A DNA stretch of 64,000 nt from Catellatospora methionotrophica (GTDB lineage: Bacteria; Actinomycetota; Actinomycetes; Mycobacteriales; Micromonosporaceae), in contig NZ_JAAOTJ010000023.1 in NCBI RefSeq assembly GCF_011297335.1, positions 1 to 64,000 of the forward strand, read 5' to 3'. A program made the translations under genes and the position numbers. Of this stretch, positions 1 through 8,369 are shown piece after piece (position 1 is the first letter of the stretch; each line of letters opens with the position of its first letter). Under the pieces are notes generated by a model. It was not told the DNA's origin. It did no database searches and saw nothing but the letters and a program-made list of their open reading frames with translations.

Positions 1-251
1 CAGCCCTCGCCACCGTCACCGTCCTGGCCATCGTCGCCAGCTGGAACAACTTCTTCCTCCCCCTGGTCGTCTTCACCGACCAGACCTGGTGGACCCTGCC
101 CGTAGGCGTCCAGGCCTTCCAAGGCCAATACGCCGACGACACCGCCAAAGTCCTCGCCTACGTCGTCCTGTCCATGATCCCCGCCCTCGGCTTCTACGCC
201 ATCGCCGAACGACAGCTCATCGGCGGCCTCGCCGGCAGCGTCAAGGGCTGA
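1..251 (+). CDS. Carbohydrate ABC transporter permease, C-terminal fragment
   Basis: The last 82 codons of a MalG-type inner-membrane permease; the reading frame enters at base 3 and stops at 249-251. The fragment has a hydrophobic segment followed by SWNNFFLPLVVF, a second hydrophobic stretch (LAYVVLSMIPALGFYAIA) and the terminal GGLAGSVKG. This order and the final G(A/S)VKG are typical of the C-terminus of sugar ABC permeases. The following LacI gene starts 3 bases after this stop, so the two are probably co-transcribed and the regulator probably controls this transporter. The substrate sugar cannot be told from the fragment. The 5' part lies outside the window. Confidence 0.88.
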   Translation, partial: ALATVTVLAIVASWNNFFLPLVVFTDQTWWTLPVGVQAFQGQYADDTAKVLAYVVLSMIPALGFYAIAERQLIGGLAGSVKG

Positions 252-253
252 GG

Positions 254-1276
254 ATGGACGCCTACCGGAAGGTGACCATCGCGGTCATCGCGCGGCTGGC
301 CGGGGTGTCGGTGCCCACGGTCTCGCGCGTGATCAACGGCCGCTCCGACGTCTCACCGCAGACCCGCGAACGCGTCGAGGAACTGCTCACCCGCCACGGC
401 TACCGCCGCCGCCCGCCGAGCATGCGGGCCAGTTCCGGTCTGATCGACCTGGTCTTCAACGACCTGGACAGCCCGTGGGCCGTCGAGATCATCCGCGGGG
501 TCGAGGACGTCGCGCACGCGGCGGGCATCGGCACCGTGGTGTCGGCGATCCACCGGCGCACCTCGGCGGCCAAGCAGTGGCTGGAGAACCTGCGTGCCCG
601 TTCCACCGAGGGCGTCATCTTCGTGACGTCCACCCTGGAACCTCCGCTGCAGGCCGAACTGCGCCGCCTCAACATCCCCGTCGTGATCGTCGACGCGGCC
701 GGGGTGCCGCCGCAGGAGGCGCCGACCATCGGCGCGACCAACTGGGCCGGGGCGCTGCGGGCCACCGAATACCTCATCGGGCTCGGGCACCGGCGCATCG
801 GCTTCATCGCCGGACCGCCGCAGCTGATGTGCAGCCGCGCCCGCATCGACGGCTACCGCGCCGCGCTGGAGGCCGCGGGCATCGCGATCGACGACAAGCT
901 CGTCTATCCGGGCAACTTCTACCACGAGGCCGGGTTCTCCGGCGGCGGCCGGCTGCTGGGGCTGTCCGACCCGCCGACGGCGATCTTCGCCTCCAGCGAC
1001 CAGATGGCCCTGGGCGTGTACGAGGCCATCCGCCAGCGCGGCCTGCGCGTGGCCGACGACGTCAGCGTCGTCGGCTTCGACGACCTGCCCGAAGTCCGCT
1101 GGTCCTCCCCGCCGCTGACCACCGTCCGGCAGCCGCTGTCCGAGATGGGCCTGCTGGCCGCGCGCACCGTACTGCGCCTGGCCCAGGGCGAGAAGATCGA
1201 GAGCCCGCGGGTGGAGCTGTCCACCGAACTGGTCGTACGCGACAGCGCCGCCGCGCCGCGCGGCTGCATCCGCTGA
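254..1276 (+). CDS. LacI family transcriptional regulator (copy 1)
   Basis: A 340-aa LacI/GalR repressor. The N-terminal HTH (residues 7-29, TIAVIARLAGVSVPTVSRV then ING) is canonical, followed by the hinge helix and a periplasmic-binding-protein-like effector domain (GLGHRRIGFI near the middle, DVSVVGFDDLP near the end). The start ATG at 254 follows the permease stop by 2 bases and has GGCTGAGG upstream. An open frame extends further 5', but it only overlaps permease coding sequence. It is closely similar over its full length to the next gene (same length, long identical blocks such as the segment around DSPWAVEIIRGVEDVAHAAG), so the pair is a tandem duplication. It probably senses a sugar carried by the upstream ABC transporter. 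Confidence 0.93.
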   Translation: MDAYRKVTIAVIARLAGVSVPTVSRVINGRSDVSPQTRERVEELLTRHGYRRRPPSMRASSGLIDLVFNDLDSPWAVEIIRGVEDVAHAAGIGTVVSAIHRRTSAAKQWLENLRARSTEGVIFVTSTLEPPLQAELRRLNIPVVIVDAAGVPPQEAPTIGATNWAGALRATEYLIGLGHRRIGFIAGPPQLMCSRARIDGYRAALEAAGIAIDDKLVYPGNFYHEAGFSGGGRLLGLSDPPTAIFASSDQMALGVYEAIRQRGLRVADDVSVVGFDDLPEVRWSSPPLTTVRQPLSEMGLLAARTVLRLAQGEKIESPRVELSTELVVRDSAAAPRGCIR

Positions 1277-1283
1277 CAAAATC

Positions 1284-1324
1284 TTGACCCGCAACATGTA
1301 TCGGTAGTCGTATGAAACTTTCAT
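1284..1324 (+). promoter_or_regulatory. Promoter and palindromic operator of the second lacI gene
   Basis: TTGACC (1284-1289) and TCGTAT (1308-1313) are separated by 18 bp and form a plausible promoter; the -10 match is weak. Overlapping the -10 and running toward the start site is ATGAAACTTTCAT (1312-1324), a perfect 6+1+6 palindrome. Size and position suit a LacI-family operator, so autoregulation or cross-regulation by the two paralogues is likely. This is inference from sequence only. Confidence 0.55.
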
Positions 1325-1414
1325 GACTACGCTGTGCCCAGGCCGCCGGACCCCTGACCGGCGGCCGCGGGGACGGCATACCGCTGCCGTCGCGCCGGTC
1401 CCGAGGAGCTGTCT

Positions 1415-2437
1415 GTGGCTGAGAACGATACGCGCAAGGTCACCATCGCCGCGATCGCCGATCTGGCCGGGGTCTCCGTGCCCACGGTCTCCCGCGTGCT
1501 CAACGGCCGCTCCGATGTGGCCTCGCAGACCCGCGAGCGCGTCGAGGAACTGCTGACCCGGCACGGCTACCGCCGCCGCCCGTCCGCCGCGCGCACCAGC
1601 TCCGGCCTGCTGGACCTGGTCTTCCCCGACCTGGACAGCCCGTGGGCCGTCGAGATCATCCGGGGTGTCGAGGACGTGGCGCACGCCGCCGGGATCGGCA
1701 CTGTGGTCACGGCCATCCACCGCCGCAACTCCTCGGCCCGGCAGTGGCTGGACAGCCTGCGCACCCGCGCCACCGAGGGCGTCATCTTCGTGACCTCGAT
1801 GGTGGAGCCGCCGCTGCAGGCCGAACTGCGCCGGCTCAACATCCCCGTGGTGCTCGTCGACGCCGACGGCATCCCGCAGCAGGACGCGCCCACCGTCGGC
1901 GCGACCAACTGGGCCGGCGGCCTGGCCGCCACCGAGTACCTGATCCGGCTGGGCCACCGCCGCATCGGGTTCATCACCGGCCTGCCCCAGCTGATGTGCA
2001 GCCGGGCCCGGATGGACGGCTACCGGGCCGCCATGGAGTCGGCCGGGCTGCCGATCGACGACGACCTCATCCACCAGGGCGACTTCTACCATGAGTCCGG
2101 CTTCACCGGCGGCACCCGGCTGCTGCGGCTGCCCGACCCGCCGACGGCGATCTTCGCCTCGTGCGACCAGATGGCGCTGGGCGTGTACGAGGCCGTACGC
2201 CAGCAGGGGCTGCGGGTCGCCGACGACGTCAGCGTCGTCGGCTTCGACGACCTGCCCGAGGTGCGCTGGTCGTCGCCGCCGATGACCACCGTCCGCCAGC
2301 CCCTCGCCGAGATGGGCATGGTCGCCGCCCGCACCGTGCTGCGACTGGCCCGGGGCGAGCACGTGGAGAGCCCGCGCGTGGAGCTCGCCACCGAACTCGT
2401 CGTCCGCGACAGCGCCGGACCGCCGCGCGTTCGATAG
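1415..2437 (+). CDS. LacI family transcriptional regulator (copy 2)
   Basis: A 340-aa LacI/GalR repressor and close paralogue of the preceding gene. The HTH reads TIAAIADLAGVSVPTVSRV; recognition-helix residues are identical to copy 1, so both may bind the same operator. It starts at GTG 1415, 7 bases after a GAGGAG ribosome site. Differences from copy 1 lie mostly in the effector domain (for example GLPQLMCSRAR versus GPPQLMCSRAR, and HQGDFYHES versus YPGNFYHEA), which could mean altered ligand response. It has its own promoter with a palindromic operator in the 138-bp gap. Confidence 0.93.
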   Translation: MAENDTRKVTIAAIADLAGVSVPTVSRVLNGRSDVASQTRERVEELLTRHGYRRRPSAARTSSGLLDLVFPDLDSPWAVEIIRGVEDVAHAAGIGTVVTAIHRRNSSARQWLDSLRTRATEGVIFVTSMVEPPLQAELRRLNIPVVLVDADGIPQQDAPTVGATNWAGGLAATEYLIRLGHRRIGFITGLPQLMCSRARMDGYRAAMESAGLPIDDDLIHQGDFYHESGFTGGTRLLRLPDPPTAIFASCDQMALGVYEAVRQQGLRVADDVSVVGFDDLPEVRWSSPPMTTVRQPLAEMGMVAARTVLRLARGEHVESPRVELATELVVRDSAGPPRVR

Positions 2438-2503
2438 GAGTACGCCGATAGTTTCCGGAAATTCCTCGACCCTCGGCGGCCGCCTTCGCCGATGGTGATC
2501 CGC

Positions 2504-2536
2504 CCCGGCGGCGGCCCCGATCAGGCCGCCGCCGGG
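2504..2536. terminator. GC-rich hairpin between convergent genes
   Basis: A perfect 12-bp inverted repeat (arms 2505-2516 and 2524-2535, 7-nt loop) lies between the lacI copy 2 stop and the convergent reductase gene. The right arm is inside the last codons of the latter. It probably serves as a bidirectional terminator; there is no T-tract. Confidence 0.55.
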
Positions 2537-3129
2537 CGCGCCACCTCGTAGCGCACGTGCGTGACCAGGTCCGTGTGCCGCACCCCGACCTGCACCAGGT
2601 CCGTGCGGTCGACACCCACGAACAGCCGCTCACCACGGCCGAGCAGCACCGGCGCGATGTGCAGCCGCAGCTCGTCGATCAGCCCGGCGTTGAGGAACTG
2701 GTTCACCGTCGCGGCCCCGCCCGCGATCGAGACGTTGCGCTCGCCCGCGGCGTCCCGCGCCCGCTCCATGGCCTCGCCGATCCCGCCGGTGACGAAGTGG
2801 AACACGGTGCCGCCCGCCATCTTCAGCGGCTCGCGCCCGTGGTGGGTGAGCACGAACACCGGCGCGCGGTACGGCGGCTCGTCGCCCCACCAGCCGGTCC
2901 AGTCCAGGTCCCAGTCGCCGCGGTCGGGGGTGAACATGTTTCGGCCCATGATGAACGCGCCCGCGTCGAGGATGGCCGACAACTCCTCGGCGTTGTCGTC
3001 GGGCTCGTCGAACATCCAGCGGTGCAGGCTCTGCCCGACCCCGTCGCCGAACGGCGCGTCCAGGCGCTGGTTCAGTCCCGAGGTGTAACCGTCCACCGAC
3101 ATCGCCATGTCGCAGGTGACCTTGCTCAT
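2521..3129 (-). CDS. RibD C-terminal / dihydrofolate reductase-fold protein
   Basis: A 202-aa protein of the RibD_C family, common in actinomycetes as an NADPH-dependent reductase of unknown substrate. Supporting motifs are the N-terminal CDMAMSVDGYTSG (the family's MS.DG..), FIMGRNMFTP in the middle and a C-terminal block with GGAATVNQFLNAGLIDELRLHIAPVLLG, where GGG/A.. binds the cofactor and ELR....P..LG.G is the last conserved strand. The start is ATG 3129, with an AGGAG site 7-8 bases upstream; the open frame continues 5' but without a better start. A single-gene unit convergent with lacI. Confidence 0.85.
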   Translation of the reverse strand: MSKVTCDMAMSVDGYTSGLNQRLDAPFGDGVGQSLHRWMFDEPDDNAEELSAILDAGAFIMGRNMFTPDRGDWDLDWTGWWGDEPPYRAPVFVLTHHGREPLKMAGGTVFHFVTGGIGEAMERARDAAGERNVSIAGGAATVNQFLNAGLIDELRLHIAPVLLGRGERLFVGVDRTDLVQVGVRHTDLVTHVRYEVARPAAA

Positions 3130-3199
3130 CGTCTTGCTCCTCGTCGATCGCGGGGCGGCCGCCCCGTCTGACCATAGGTCGGAGCGGACCGGCGGTTCT

Positions 3200-5293
3200 C
3201 TACACGGCGTGGGCGGGTCGTGCGGGCCGGTCGTCGAACCAGGCGGGGTCGTCGACGGCACCGTCGTCGAGCAGCGCGAGGAAGGCGTCGAGTACGACGG
3301 GATCGAAGCGGGTTCCGCGTTCCCGGACGAGCGCGTCGCGGCAGGGCGGCCGGGCGGCCACGGGGCGCTGGGGACCGGCCGCACGCAGGTCGGCCCAGGC
3401 GTCGCAGACGGCGATGATGCGTGCCTCGACGGGGATGTCCGCGCCGGCCAGCCCGTACGGGTAGCCGGTGCCGTCGTAGCGCTCGTGGTGGGCGGCTACC
3501 ACCGGCGCGAGGTCCGGCCGCGCGGCCAGTTCGACGAGCAGCCGGGCGCCCTGGGCGGGGTGGCCCCGCGCGTCGGCCCGGTGGTCGCCGTCGGGCTGGT
3601 CGGGCTGCCGGGTGGCCAGGCGGGTGATCAGGCCGATGTCGTGCACGCGGGCGGCGGCCGCGGTGCGCCGCTGCGCCGCCTCGTCCAGGCCCAGCCGCGA
3701 CGCGGTGCGAAACGCCCAGCGTGACACCGCTGCGGCGGACTCCTGGTCGCCGAGCGCCCGGTCGATCCGGTCGGCCATCCAGACCAGCGCCGGGGGCAGG
3801 TCGGCGACCGGGTCGGCGGCGGTCGGTGAGAGCTGTCCCGAGCCGACGACCCGGTCGCGGCCGAGCGCCTTGGCCCGGTAGACGGCCTGGTCGGCCTCGT
3901 TGATGAGGGCGTCGGTGTCGACCCGGCCGCGCAGGCCGGGTTCGGCGGTGGCGACCCCGAGCGACGCGGTGAGCAGGACGGGTTCGGCCATCCCGGGGAC
4001 GATCACCGGGGTGCTGCGCAGCGTCTGGCGCAGCCGCTCGGCGAGTTCGTACGCGGCCTGAGCGCCGGTGCCGGGCAGCAGGCAGACGAACTCCTCCCCG
4101 CCGTAGCGGCACAGCAAATCGCTGCCGCGTACCTCCCGGCGCAGGCGCTGGCCGACGTCGGTGAGCACGGCGTCGCCGACGGTGTGGCCGTAGGTGTCGT
4201 TCACCTCCTTGAAGTGGTCGAGGTCGATCAGGACCAGGCTGAGCGGCAGGCCACGGCGGTCGGAGCGCTCGGCCTCGACGTCGATCATCTCCTTGAAGAA
4301 GCGCCGGTTGTACAGGCCGGTGAGCTGGTCGGTGATCGCTGCGGTGCGCAGGCCCTGGGTGAGCCGGGCCCGGTCCCGGGTGGCCACCACCTGCCGCACC
4401 AGCAGACCCAGCAGCAACAGGGTGGTCACCACCAGCGTGACCAGGCTGAGTCGGCCTACCAGCACCAGATCGGCGACGGCCAGGCCGCCGACGGCGAGCA
4501 CGGCCACCACGACGGGCAGGAACGCCAGGTCCGGCTCGACGGTGCGGGGCTGGTCGGCTTCGGCGCGGCGGCCCGCGACGACGGCCGCGACGCACAGCAG
4601 CACGGCCTCGATCTGCCAGCCGAGGTTCACCCAGCTGTCACTCTGGTACCGGCTCACGGCCGTGAGGTAGGCGTACGCGCCGTCGGTGACGGCGGCCAGG
4701 CCGAACGACATACCCACGACGATCATCGAGCGGGGCACGTGGCGCGCGCCGCTGAGCAGGACCGCGACCAGGATGCTGACGATGCTGACGGAGAACACCG
4801 GGTAGAGGAAGGTGACCACCGCGGCGGCGTTCCAGGCGCTGGGTACGAGCGGGCTGATCAGCGTCTGCCAGCCGATCGCCGCGGCGCCCGCGGCGACGAG
4901 CAGCGCGTCGAGCAGTCCCTGGGTCCGGCCGAGCACGCCCAGGCCCAGGCCGATCACGATGGCGGGCAGCGCCACGGCGTACGAGAGCAGGTAGGCCGCG
5001 TCGGCGAACGACGGTACGGGTGCGCCCTGTGGGGCTATGTAGGAGTAGACGGCCCAGGTGGACTCGCCGATCAGCCACAGCGAATTCGACACGACCAGCA
5101 TCCGCCACGCGGTGCCGACGCGCTGGCGGGTGTGGCGCGCGGCGTAGACGGCCAGCGCGACCGCGGCCATGATGGGCGCCAGGTAGAGGACCTCGCCGAC
5201 GAAGCGGGAGGCGTCGGGGGAGTGCCTGGTGGTCTTGAGCAGGATCGCGTAGACGATCACCCAGACCGCGCCCACCAGGGCGACGCCCAGCAC
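3200..5293 (-). CDS. Membrane GGDEF / HD-GYP c-di-GMP signalling protein
   Basis: A 697-aa protein with about 300 N-terminal residues of repeated membrane helices (no extracellular sensor domain that I recognise), a GGDEF domain with an intact GGEEF at 398-402, and a C-terminal HD-type phosphohydrolase domain. The GGDEF part should make cyclic di-GMP. The HD part has HD at 551-552 and HHERYDGTGYPYGL from 602, the signature of HD-GYP phosphodiesterases. However, HDIGK reads HDIGL, so the conserved lysine is lost and activity may be altered. Having both synthesis and degradation modules in one chain suggests bifunctional or regulatory use. The start is taken as GTG 5293; an earlier non-ATG start cannot be excluded. 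Confidence 0.85.
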   Translation of the reverse strand: MLGVALVGAVWVIVYAILLKTTRHSPDASRFVGEVLYLAPIMAAVALAVYAARHTRQRVGTAWRMLVVSNSLWLIGESTWAVYSYIAPQGAPVPSFADAAYLLSYAVALPAIVIGLGLGVLGRTQGLLDALLVAAGAAAIGWQTLISPLVPSAWNAAAVVTFLYPVFSVSIVSILVAVLLSGARHVPRSMIVVGMSFGLAAVTDGAYAYLTAVSRYQSDSWVNLGWQIEAVLLCVAAVVAGRRAEADQPRTVEPDLAFLPVVVAVLAVGGLAVADLVLVGRLSLVTLVVTTLLLLGLLVRQVVATRDRARLTQGLRTAAITDQLTGLYNRRFFKEMIDVEAERSDRRGLPLSLVLIDLDHFKEVNDTYGHTVGDAVLTDVGQRLRREVRGSDLLCRYGGEEFVCLLPGTGAQAAYELAERLRQTLRSTPVIVPGMAEPVLLTASLGVATAEPGLRGRVDTDALINEADQAVYRAKALGRDRVVGSGQLSPTAADPVADLPPALVWMADRIDRALGDQESAAAVSRWAFRTASRLGLDEAAQRRTAAAARVHDIGLITRLATRQPDQPDGDHRADARGHPAQGARLLVELAARPDLAPVVAAHHERYDGTGYPYGLAGADIPVEARIIAVCDAWADLRAAGPQRPVAARPPCRDALVRERGTRFDPVVLDAFLALLDDGAVDDPAWFDDRPARPAHAV

Positions 5294-5440
5294 GGCCCGG
5301 TCGGGTCCGGCTGCGGCCGTCCGGGTCTCGCGTGCGCCATCCTCCGCCGCCGTGACGAGCCTCCGGTGGTGAAAGGAAACTACTCTCCGTCACAAGTCTG
5401 GCACAGGGCCTGGTGGCGGGACCCGTCGTGACGGACAGCG

Positions 5441-5479
5441 GCCGGGGCCGCCGGGATGATCACACCCGGCGGCCCCGGC
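5441..5479 (-). terminator. Terminator of the GH64 glucanase gene
   Basis: A perfect 15-bp GC stem (5441-5455 with 5465-5479, 9-nt loop) lies 8 bases beyond the glucanase stop. No U-tract is seen, as is usual in actinomycetes. Confidence 0.7.
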
Positions 5480-5487
5480 TCTGGTGC

Positions 5488-7149
5488 TCAGGACTGGGCG
5501 GTCAGCCGGAAGGACTGCGCACCAGAGCCGTTGCACGTGTACTGCACCAGCTGGACGCTGTCGGCCGTGGAGGCCGCGGGCACGTCCAGGCACTTGCCGC
5601 TGTGGCGGGACACGAAGTGGTAGTACCCGCCGCCCTCGGACACGGGCAGCCACTGCTGGTTGTTGCCGCCGCCGTAGGCCCACAGGTGGATCGTGGCGTT
5701 GTCGGCGGCCGACACCCCGTTGACGTCCAGCACCTGCGCGGGGTTGTTGCGGTTGTTGATCCGCACGTAGCCGCCGCTGGTCGGCTGGAACAGGTACTGC
5801 TGGGCGAAGCTGTTGTTGCAGGTGTACTGCTGGATGGCGGTGCCGTTGGCGGTGCCGGAGGCGCGGGCGTCGACGCACTTGCTGCTCGTCTTGTTGATCA
5901 CGCTATACCAGGTGGTCGACGAGATCGGGCCGCCACCGGGCGGGTTGCCGCCGGCGCCGAACGGGCTCAGCACGATGCTGGCCGAGCGCGGGTCGCCGTC
6001 GTGGACCAGCGACTCGAACGCGCCGACGTCGTCGAACGCGAACGCGTACGCCTTGCCGTCGGCCATGTTCGAGTGAATGATCTTGGCGTACTGGTTGGTG
6101 GGGCTGTTCTGGTAGAACTGGCCCGCGTTGGTGCTGGGCTGGGTGTCGACGGTGCCCAGCGTGCCGCGGTTGAGCGCGGCGCACAGGGTGCGCGCGATCG
6201 GCCCGACGACCAGGTCGTTGGGTGCGCCCAGGTTGCCGTCGCAGCCCCACACGTGGGCGCTGGTCGGCTTGTTGAACGAGGCGACCTGCTGGCCGGCGGA
6301 GTTGGTGAAGTTCATGACGTTGCCGCTGGTCCGCCCGAAGTAGCGGGTGTTGGGCTGGTCGGTGAACGGCACCACGGTCAGCGTCTTGGACGCGTAGGCG
6401 TTCCACGCCGAGTTGATGTAACCGTCGAGGTAGGTGGAGCTGAACAGGCCCGCTCCGGCCGCCTTGCCCGGGGCGAGCACGCGCAGCACGGTGCCGTCCG
6501 AGGGGCGGGTGTAGACGGTGTTCGCCCAGCCCGACTGGGCCCGGATCTGGTTGATGACGTTGTTGCGGCCGTCGGACACGACGTCGCCGGTGCGCTTGGT
6601 CGCCCCGGACGCGCCGGTCACGGTCACCGCGTGCGGGACCGAGAACATGTCGACCTGCGAACTGTTGATCCACAGCCCGTCGTTGTTGTAGGTGAACTCG
6701 CTCCAGTCGAACAGGATGTTGTAGTTCGCGTCGCCGGACGCCCACGGTGCGGGCTGGACCAGGCCGTCGGGGGTGAGGAAGAACTTGAGCTTCTCGCCGA
6801 AGGAGAAGTAGGCCCGGCCGGAGAAGCCGCGCGGAAAGCGGATGGTGCTGCTGGCGCCGTTGCCGGGACCGGCGATCGACACGTCGGGTGCGGGCGAGGG
6901 CGGCAGCTGCCCGCCGGTCCACGGTGTGAAGCCGCCGCCGCTGTTGACGTAGCCGAGGCGGCCGGTGGACAGCTGCACGCCGATGACGTACAGGTAGACC
7001 GCGTCGCCGCGGCCGGTGTTGTTGGTGACGGTGACGGGGAGCGGGTCGGGTCCGATCGCCTGGGCGGGCGAGGCGGTCGCGGCCACGGCCAGCGGGACGG
7101 CCAGCGCGGTCGCGGCGAGCACGCCGAGGACCTTTCTTCTGGTACGCAT
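5488..7149 (-). CDS. Secreted GH64 beta-1,3-glucanase with CBM13 lectin domain
   Basis: A 553-aa secreted enzyme that should cleave beta-1,3-glucan such as fungal wall laminarin. Residues 1-31 are a Sec signal peptide ending ASPAQA. Residues about 33-400 match the GH64 (laminaripentaose-producing, thaumatin-like) fold. E151 in DWSEF and D167 in QVDMF are 16 residues apart, the same spacing as the catalytic Glu154/Asp170 pair known for the Streptomyces matensis enzyme, so they are the likely catalytic pair. A Gly/Pro linker (399-408) leads to a ricin-type CBM13 domain (about 412-553) with three beta-trefoil repeats, including QQYLF, QQWLP and QSFRL. Expression is probably repressed by a LacI-type protein through two GAGAGCGCTCTC sites upstream. 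Confidence 0.93.
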   Translation of the reverse strand: MRTRRKVLGVLAATALAVPLAVAATASPAQAIGPDPLPVTVTNNTGRGDAVYLYVIGVQLSTGRLGYVNSGGGFTPWTGGQLPPSPAPDVSIAGPGNGASSTIRFPRGFSGRAYFSFGEKLKFFLTPDGLVQPAPWASGDANYNILFDWSEFTYNNDGLWINSSQVDMFSVPHAVTVTGASGATKRTGDVVSDGRNNVINQIRAQSGWANTVYTRPSDGTVLRVLAPGKAAGAGLFSSTYLDGYINSAWNAYASKTLTVVPFTDQPNTRYFGRTSGNVMNFTNSAGQQVASFNKPTSAHVWGCDGNLGAPNDLVVGPIARTLCAALNRGTLGTVDTQPSTNAGQFYQNSPTNQYAKIIHSNMADGKAYAFAFDDVGAFESLVHDGDPRSASIVLSPFGAGGNPPGGGPISSTTWYSVINKTSSKCVDARASGTANGTAIQQYTCNNSFAQQYLFQPTSGGYVRINNRNNPAQVLDVNGVSAADNATIHLWAYGGGNNQQWLPVSEGGGYYHFVSRHSGKCLDVPAASTADSVQLVQYTCNGSGAQSFRLTAQS

Positions 7150-7202
7150 CGCGGAACCTCACATTCGAGATGAGGTGGACGGATCCCGCAGCGGGCGACT
7201 GC

Positions 7203-7214
7203 GAGAGCGCTCTC
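7203..7214. promoter_or_regulatory. Leader operator GAGAGCGCTCTC
   Basis: A perfect 12-bp palindrome in the predicted leader of the glucanase mRNA, 54 bp before the start codon and 97 bp from an identical copy. It resembles LacI-family sites of sugar regulators in actinomycetes, such as the CebR box with its GAGCGCTC core. Confidence 0.65.
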
Positions 7215-7299
7215 CAAGCTCCGGATCGGGTCAGGGCTGCGACCGGCGTGACTGCGATGCAGGGCTACATCGCGGCGAGCCAGGCTTCCGGGTGCGTGA

Positions 7300-7311
7300 G
7301 AGAGCGCTCTC
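7300..7311. promoter_or_regulatory. Core operator GAGAGCGCTCTC next to the -10 box
   Basis: The second copy of the 12-bp palindrome directly abuts the predicted -10 of the glucanase promoter, covering the transcription start. A bound repressor here would block initiation. Confidence 0.7.
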
Positions 7312-7340
7312 ACGATACGATGCGCGCAAATCCCGGTCAA
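7312..7340 (-). promoter_or_regulatory. Promoter of the GH64 glucanase
   Basis: On the minus strand TTGACC (7340-7335) and TATCGT (7317-7312) are 17 bp apart, a good match to a sigma-70-like vegetative promoter. Transcription would begin near 7305, inside the core operator, giving a leader of about 155 nt. Confidence 0.65.
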
Positions 7341-7365
7341 TAGATGCTCAGCGATGACATGGTGA

Positions 7366-7393
7366 GGCCGGACCGCCCCGTGGCGGCCCGGCC
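7366..7393 (-). terminator. Terminator of the secreted hydrolase gene
   Basis: A 12-bp stem with one mismatch (7366-7377 with 7382-7393, 4-nt loop) lies 12 bases past the hydrolase stop. Confidence 0.6.
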
Positions 7394-7405
7394 TGTTCGT
7401 TCGGC

Positions 7406-8347
7406 TCAGTACACGAACTCGGCGGTCACGTTCGCGTCGACGAGGTCGCCGAAGCCGTAGACCCAGGCCTGGCCGACCGGGTCGCCCAGCTGCGCGCGCA
7501 GCCAGTAGGCGCTCCACCGGGCCGCGGTCTCCACGCTCTGCGCCTGGGCGAGGGTCTGCGGGGACAGGTCCGGCCGCGCCCCGGCCGGGTTCTGCGTGTT
7601 GGTGATGCCGTAGTGGTTCACGCCGAGCAGGCTCACGTACAGCTTCGGCGGCGAGGTGAGCGCGTGGTAGGTGGCGTACCCGTTGGCCGGGCTGCCGATG
7701 CCGTCGGCGCTGGCCTGGATCAGGGCGACCGGGACGGTGTTGGCGACCGGCGGGGTGGTGCCGGTGCCGGGCTGGGTGTTGTTGGTTCCGTACAGTGCGA
7801 CGGCCTTGAGCTGCGGCGGAGCGGGCGCGGGCACGGTGCAGAACGGCGGGGTGCACAGCCCGGTGGTCAGGTTGAGCGCCGCCGCGCCGCCGAAGGAGTG
7901 CCCGAGCAGCAGCAGCCGGCTCGGGTCGAGCGCGCCCAGCAGCGGCGAGCCGGTGCGGGCGTTCTCGGTCTGCGCCCAGTTCACGGTCCAGCCGGCCTGC
8001 GCGCCGGTGGCGTAGAGGCCCGGCTGGCCGAACAGCACCTGGAAGTGGTTGGGCACCACGACCGCGAAGCCGTACGAGGCGACCTTGCTCGCGTAGCCGG
8101 AGTAGTGGGCCTTGTCCACATTGGCGCCCTGCAGCAGCAGCACGACCGGCCACGGGTCGTGCGGCGAGCCGGTGACCGGGTGGTAGACGTCGGCGGCGTC
8201 GCCGTTGACGGTGCTGGCGTACACGGCGACAGAGGAGTAGGCCGCGGCGGCGGGCGCGGGCACCGCCAGCACCGCGGTCACGGCGGCGAGGGCGGCGGTG
8301 AGCGCGGCGACGGCGGTGCGCCGTACACGGTGGGTCGAGGTCCTCAA
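7406..8347 (-). CDS. Secreted alpha/beta hydrolase
   Basis: A 313-aa protein with a Sec signal peptide (residues 1-37, ending APAAAA) and an alpha/beta-hydrolase fold. The nucleophile elbow is GHSFGG with S151. D215 in ASADG and H245 in GVNHYG are good candidates for the rest of the triad. The early VVLLLQGANVD block supplies the oxyanion region. It resembles secreted polyester or chlorophyllase-like esterases of actinomycetes; the substrate is unknown. The start is taken as TTG 8347, because a GGAG site lies 8 bases upstream and translation from there gives a complete signal peptide. A palindrome at 8370-8384 lies just upstream. Confidence 0.82.
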   Translation of the reverse strand: MRTSTHRVRRTAVAALTAALAAVTAVLAVPAPAAAAYSSVAVYASTVNGDAADVYHPVTGSPHDPWPVVLLLQGANVDKAHYSGYASKVASYGFAVVVPNHFQVLFGQPGLYATGAQAGWTVNWAQTENARTGSPLLGALDPSRLLLLGHSFGGAAALNLTTGLCTPPFCTVPAPAPPQLKAVALYGTNNTQPGTGTTPPVANTVPVALIQASADGIGSPANGYATYHALTSPPKLYVSLLGVNHYGITNTQNPAGARPDLSPQTLAQAQSVETAARWSAYWLRAQLGDPVGQAWVYGFGDLVDANVTAEFVY

Positions 8348-8369
8348 GGCGATGCTCCGTTTCTGTAGG

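Noticed and set aside
89-253. A longer reading of the first LacI gene, starting at 89
   Set aside because: The extra 55 residues are Arg/Pro-rich and overlap permease coding sequence in another frame; the ATG at 254 gives a normal LacI N-terminus matching the paralogue.
353-2362. 669-codon minus-strand frame across both lacI genes
   Set aside because: It shows an internal repeat only because the two lacI genes are paralogues; no protein-like motif is seen.
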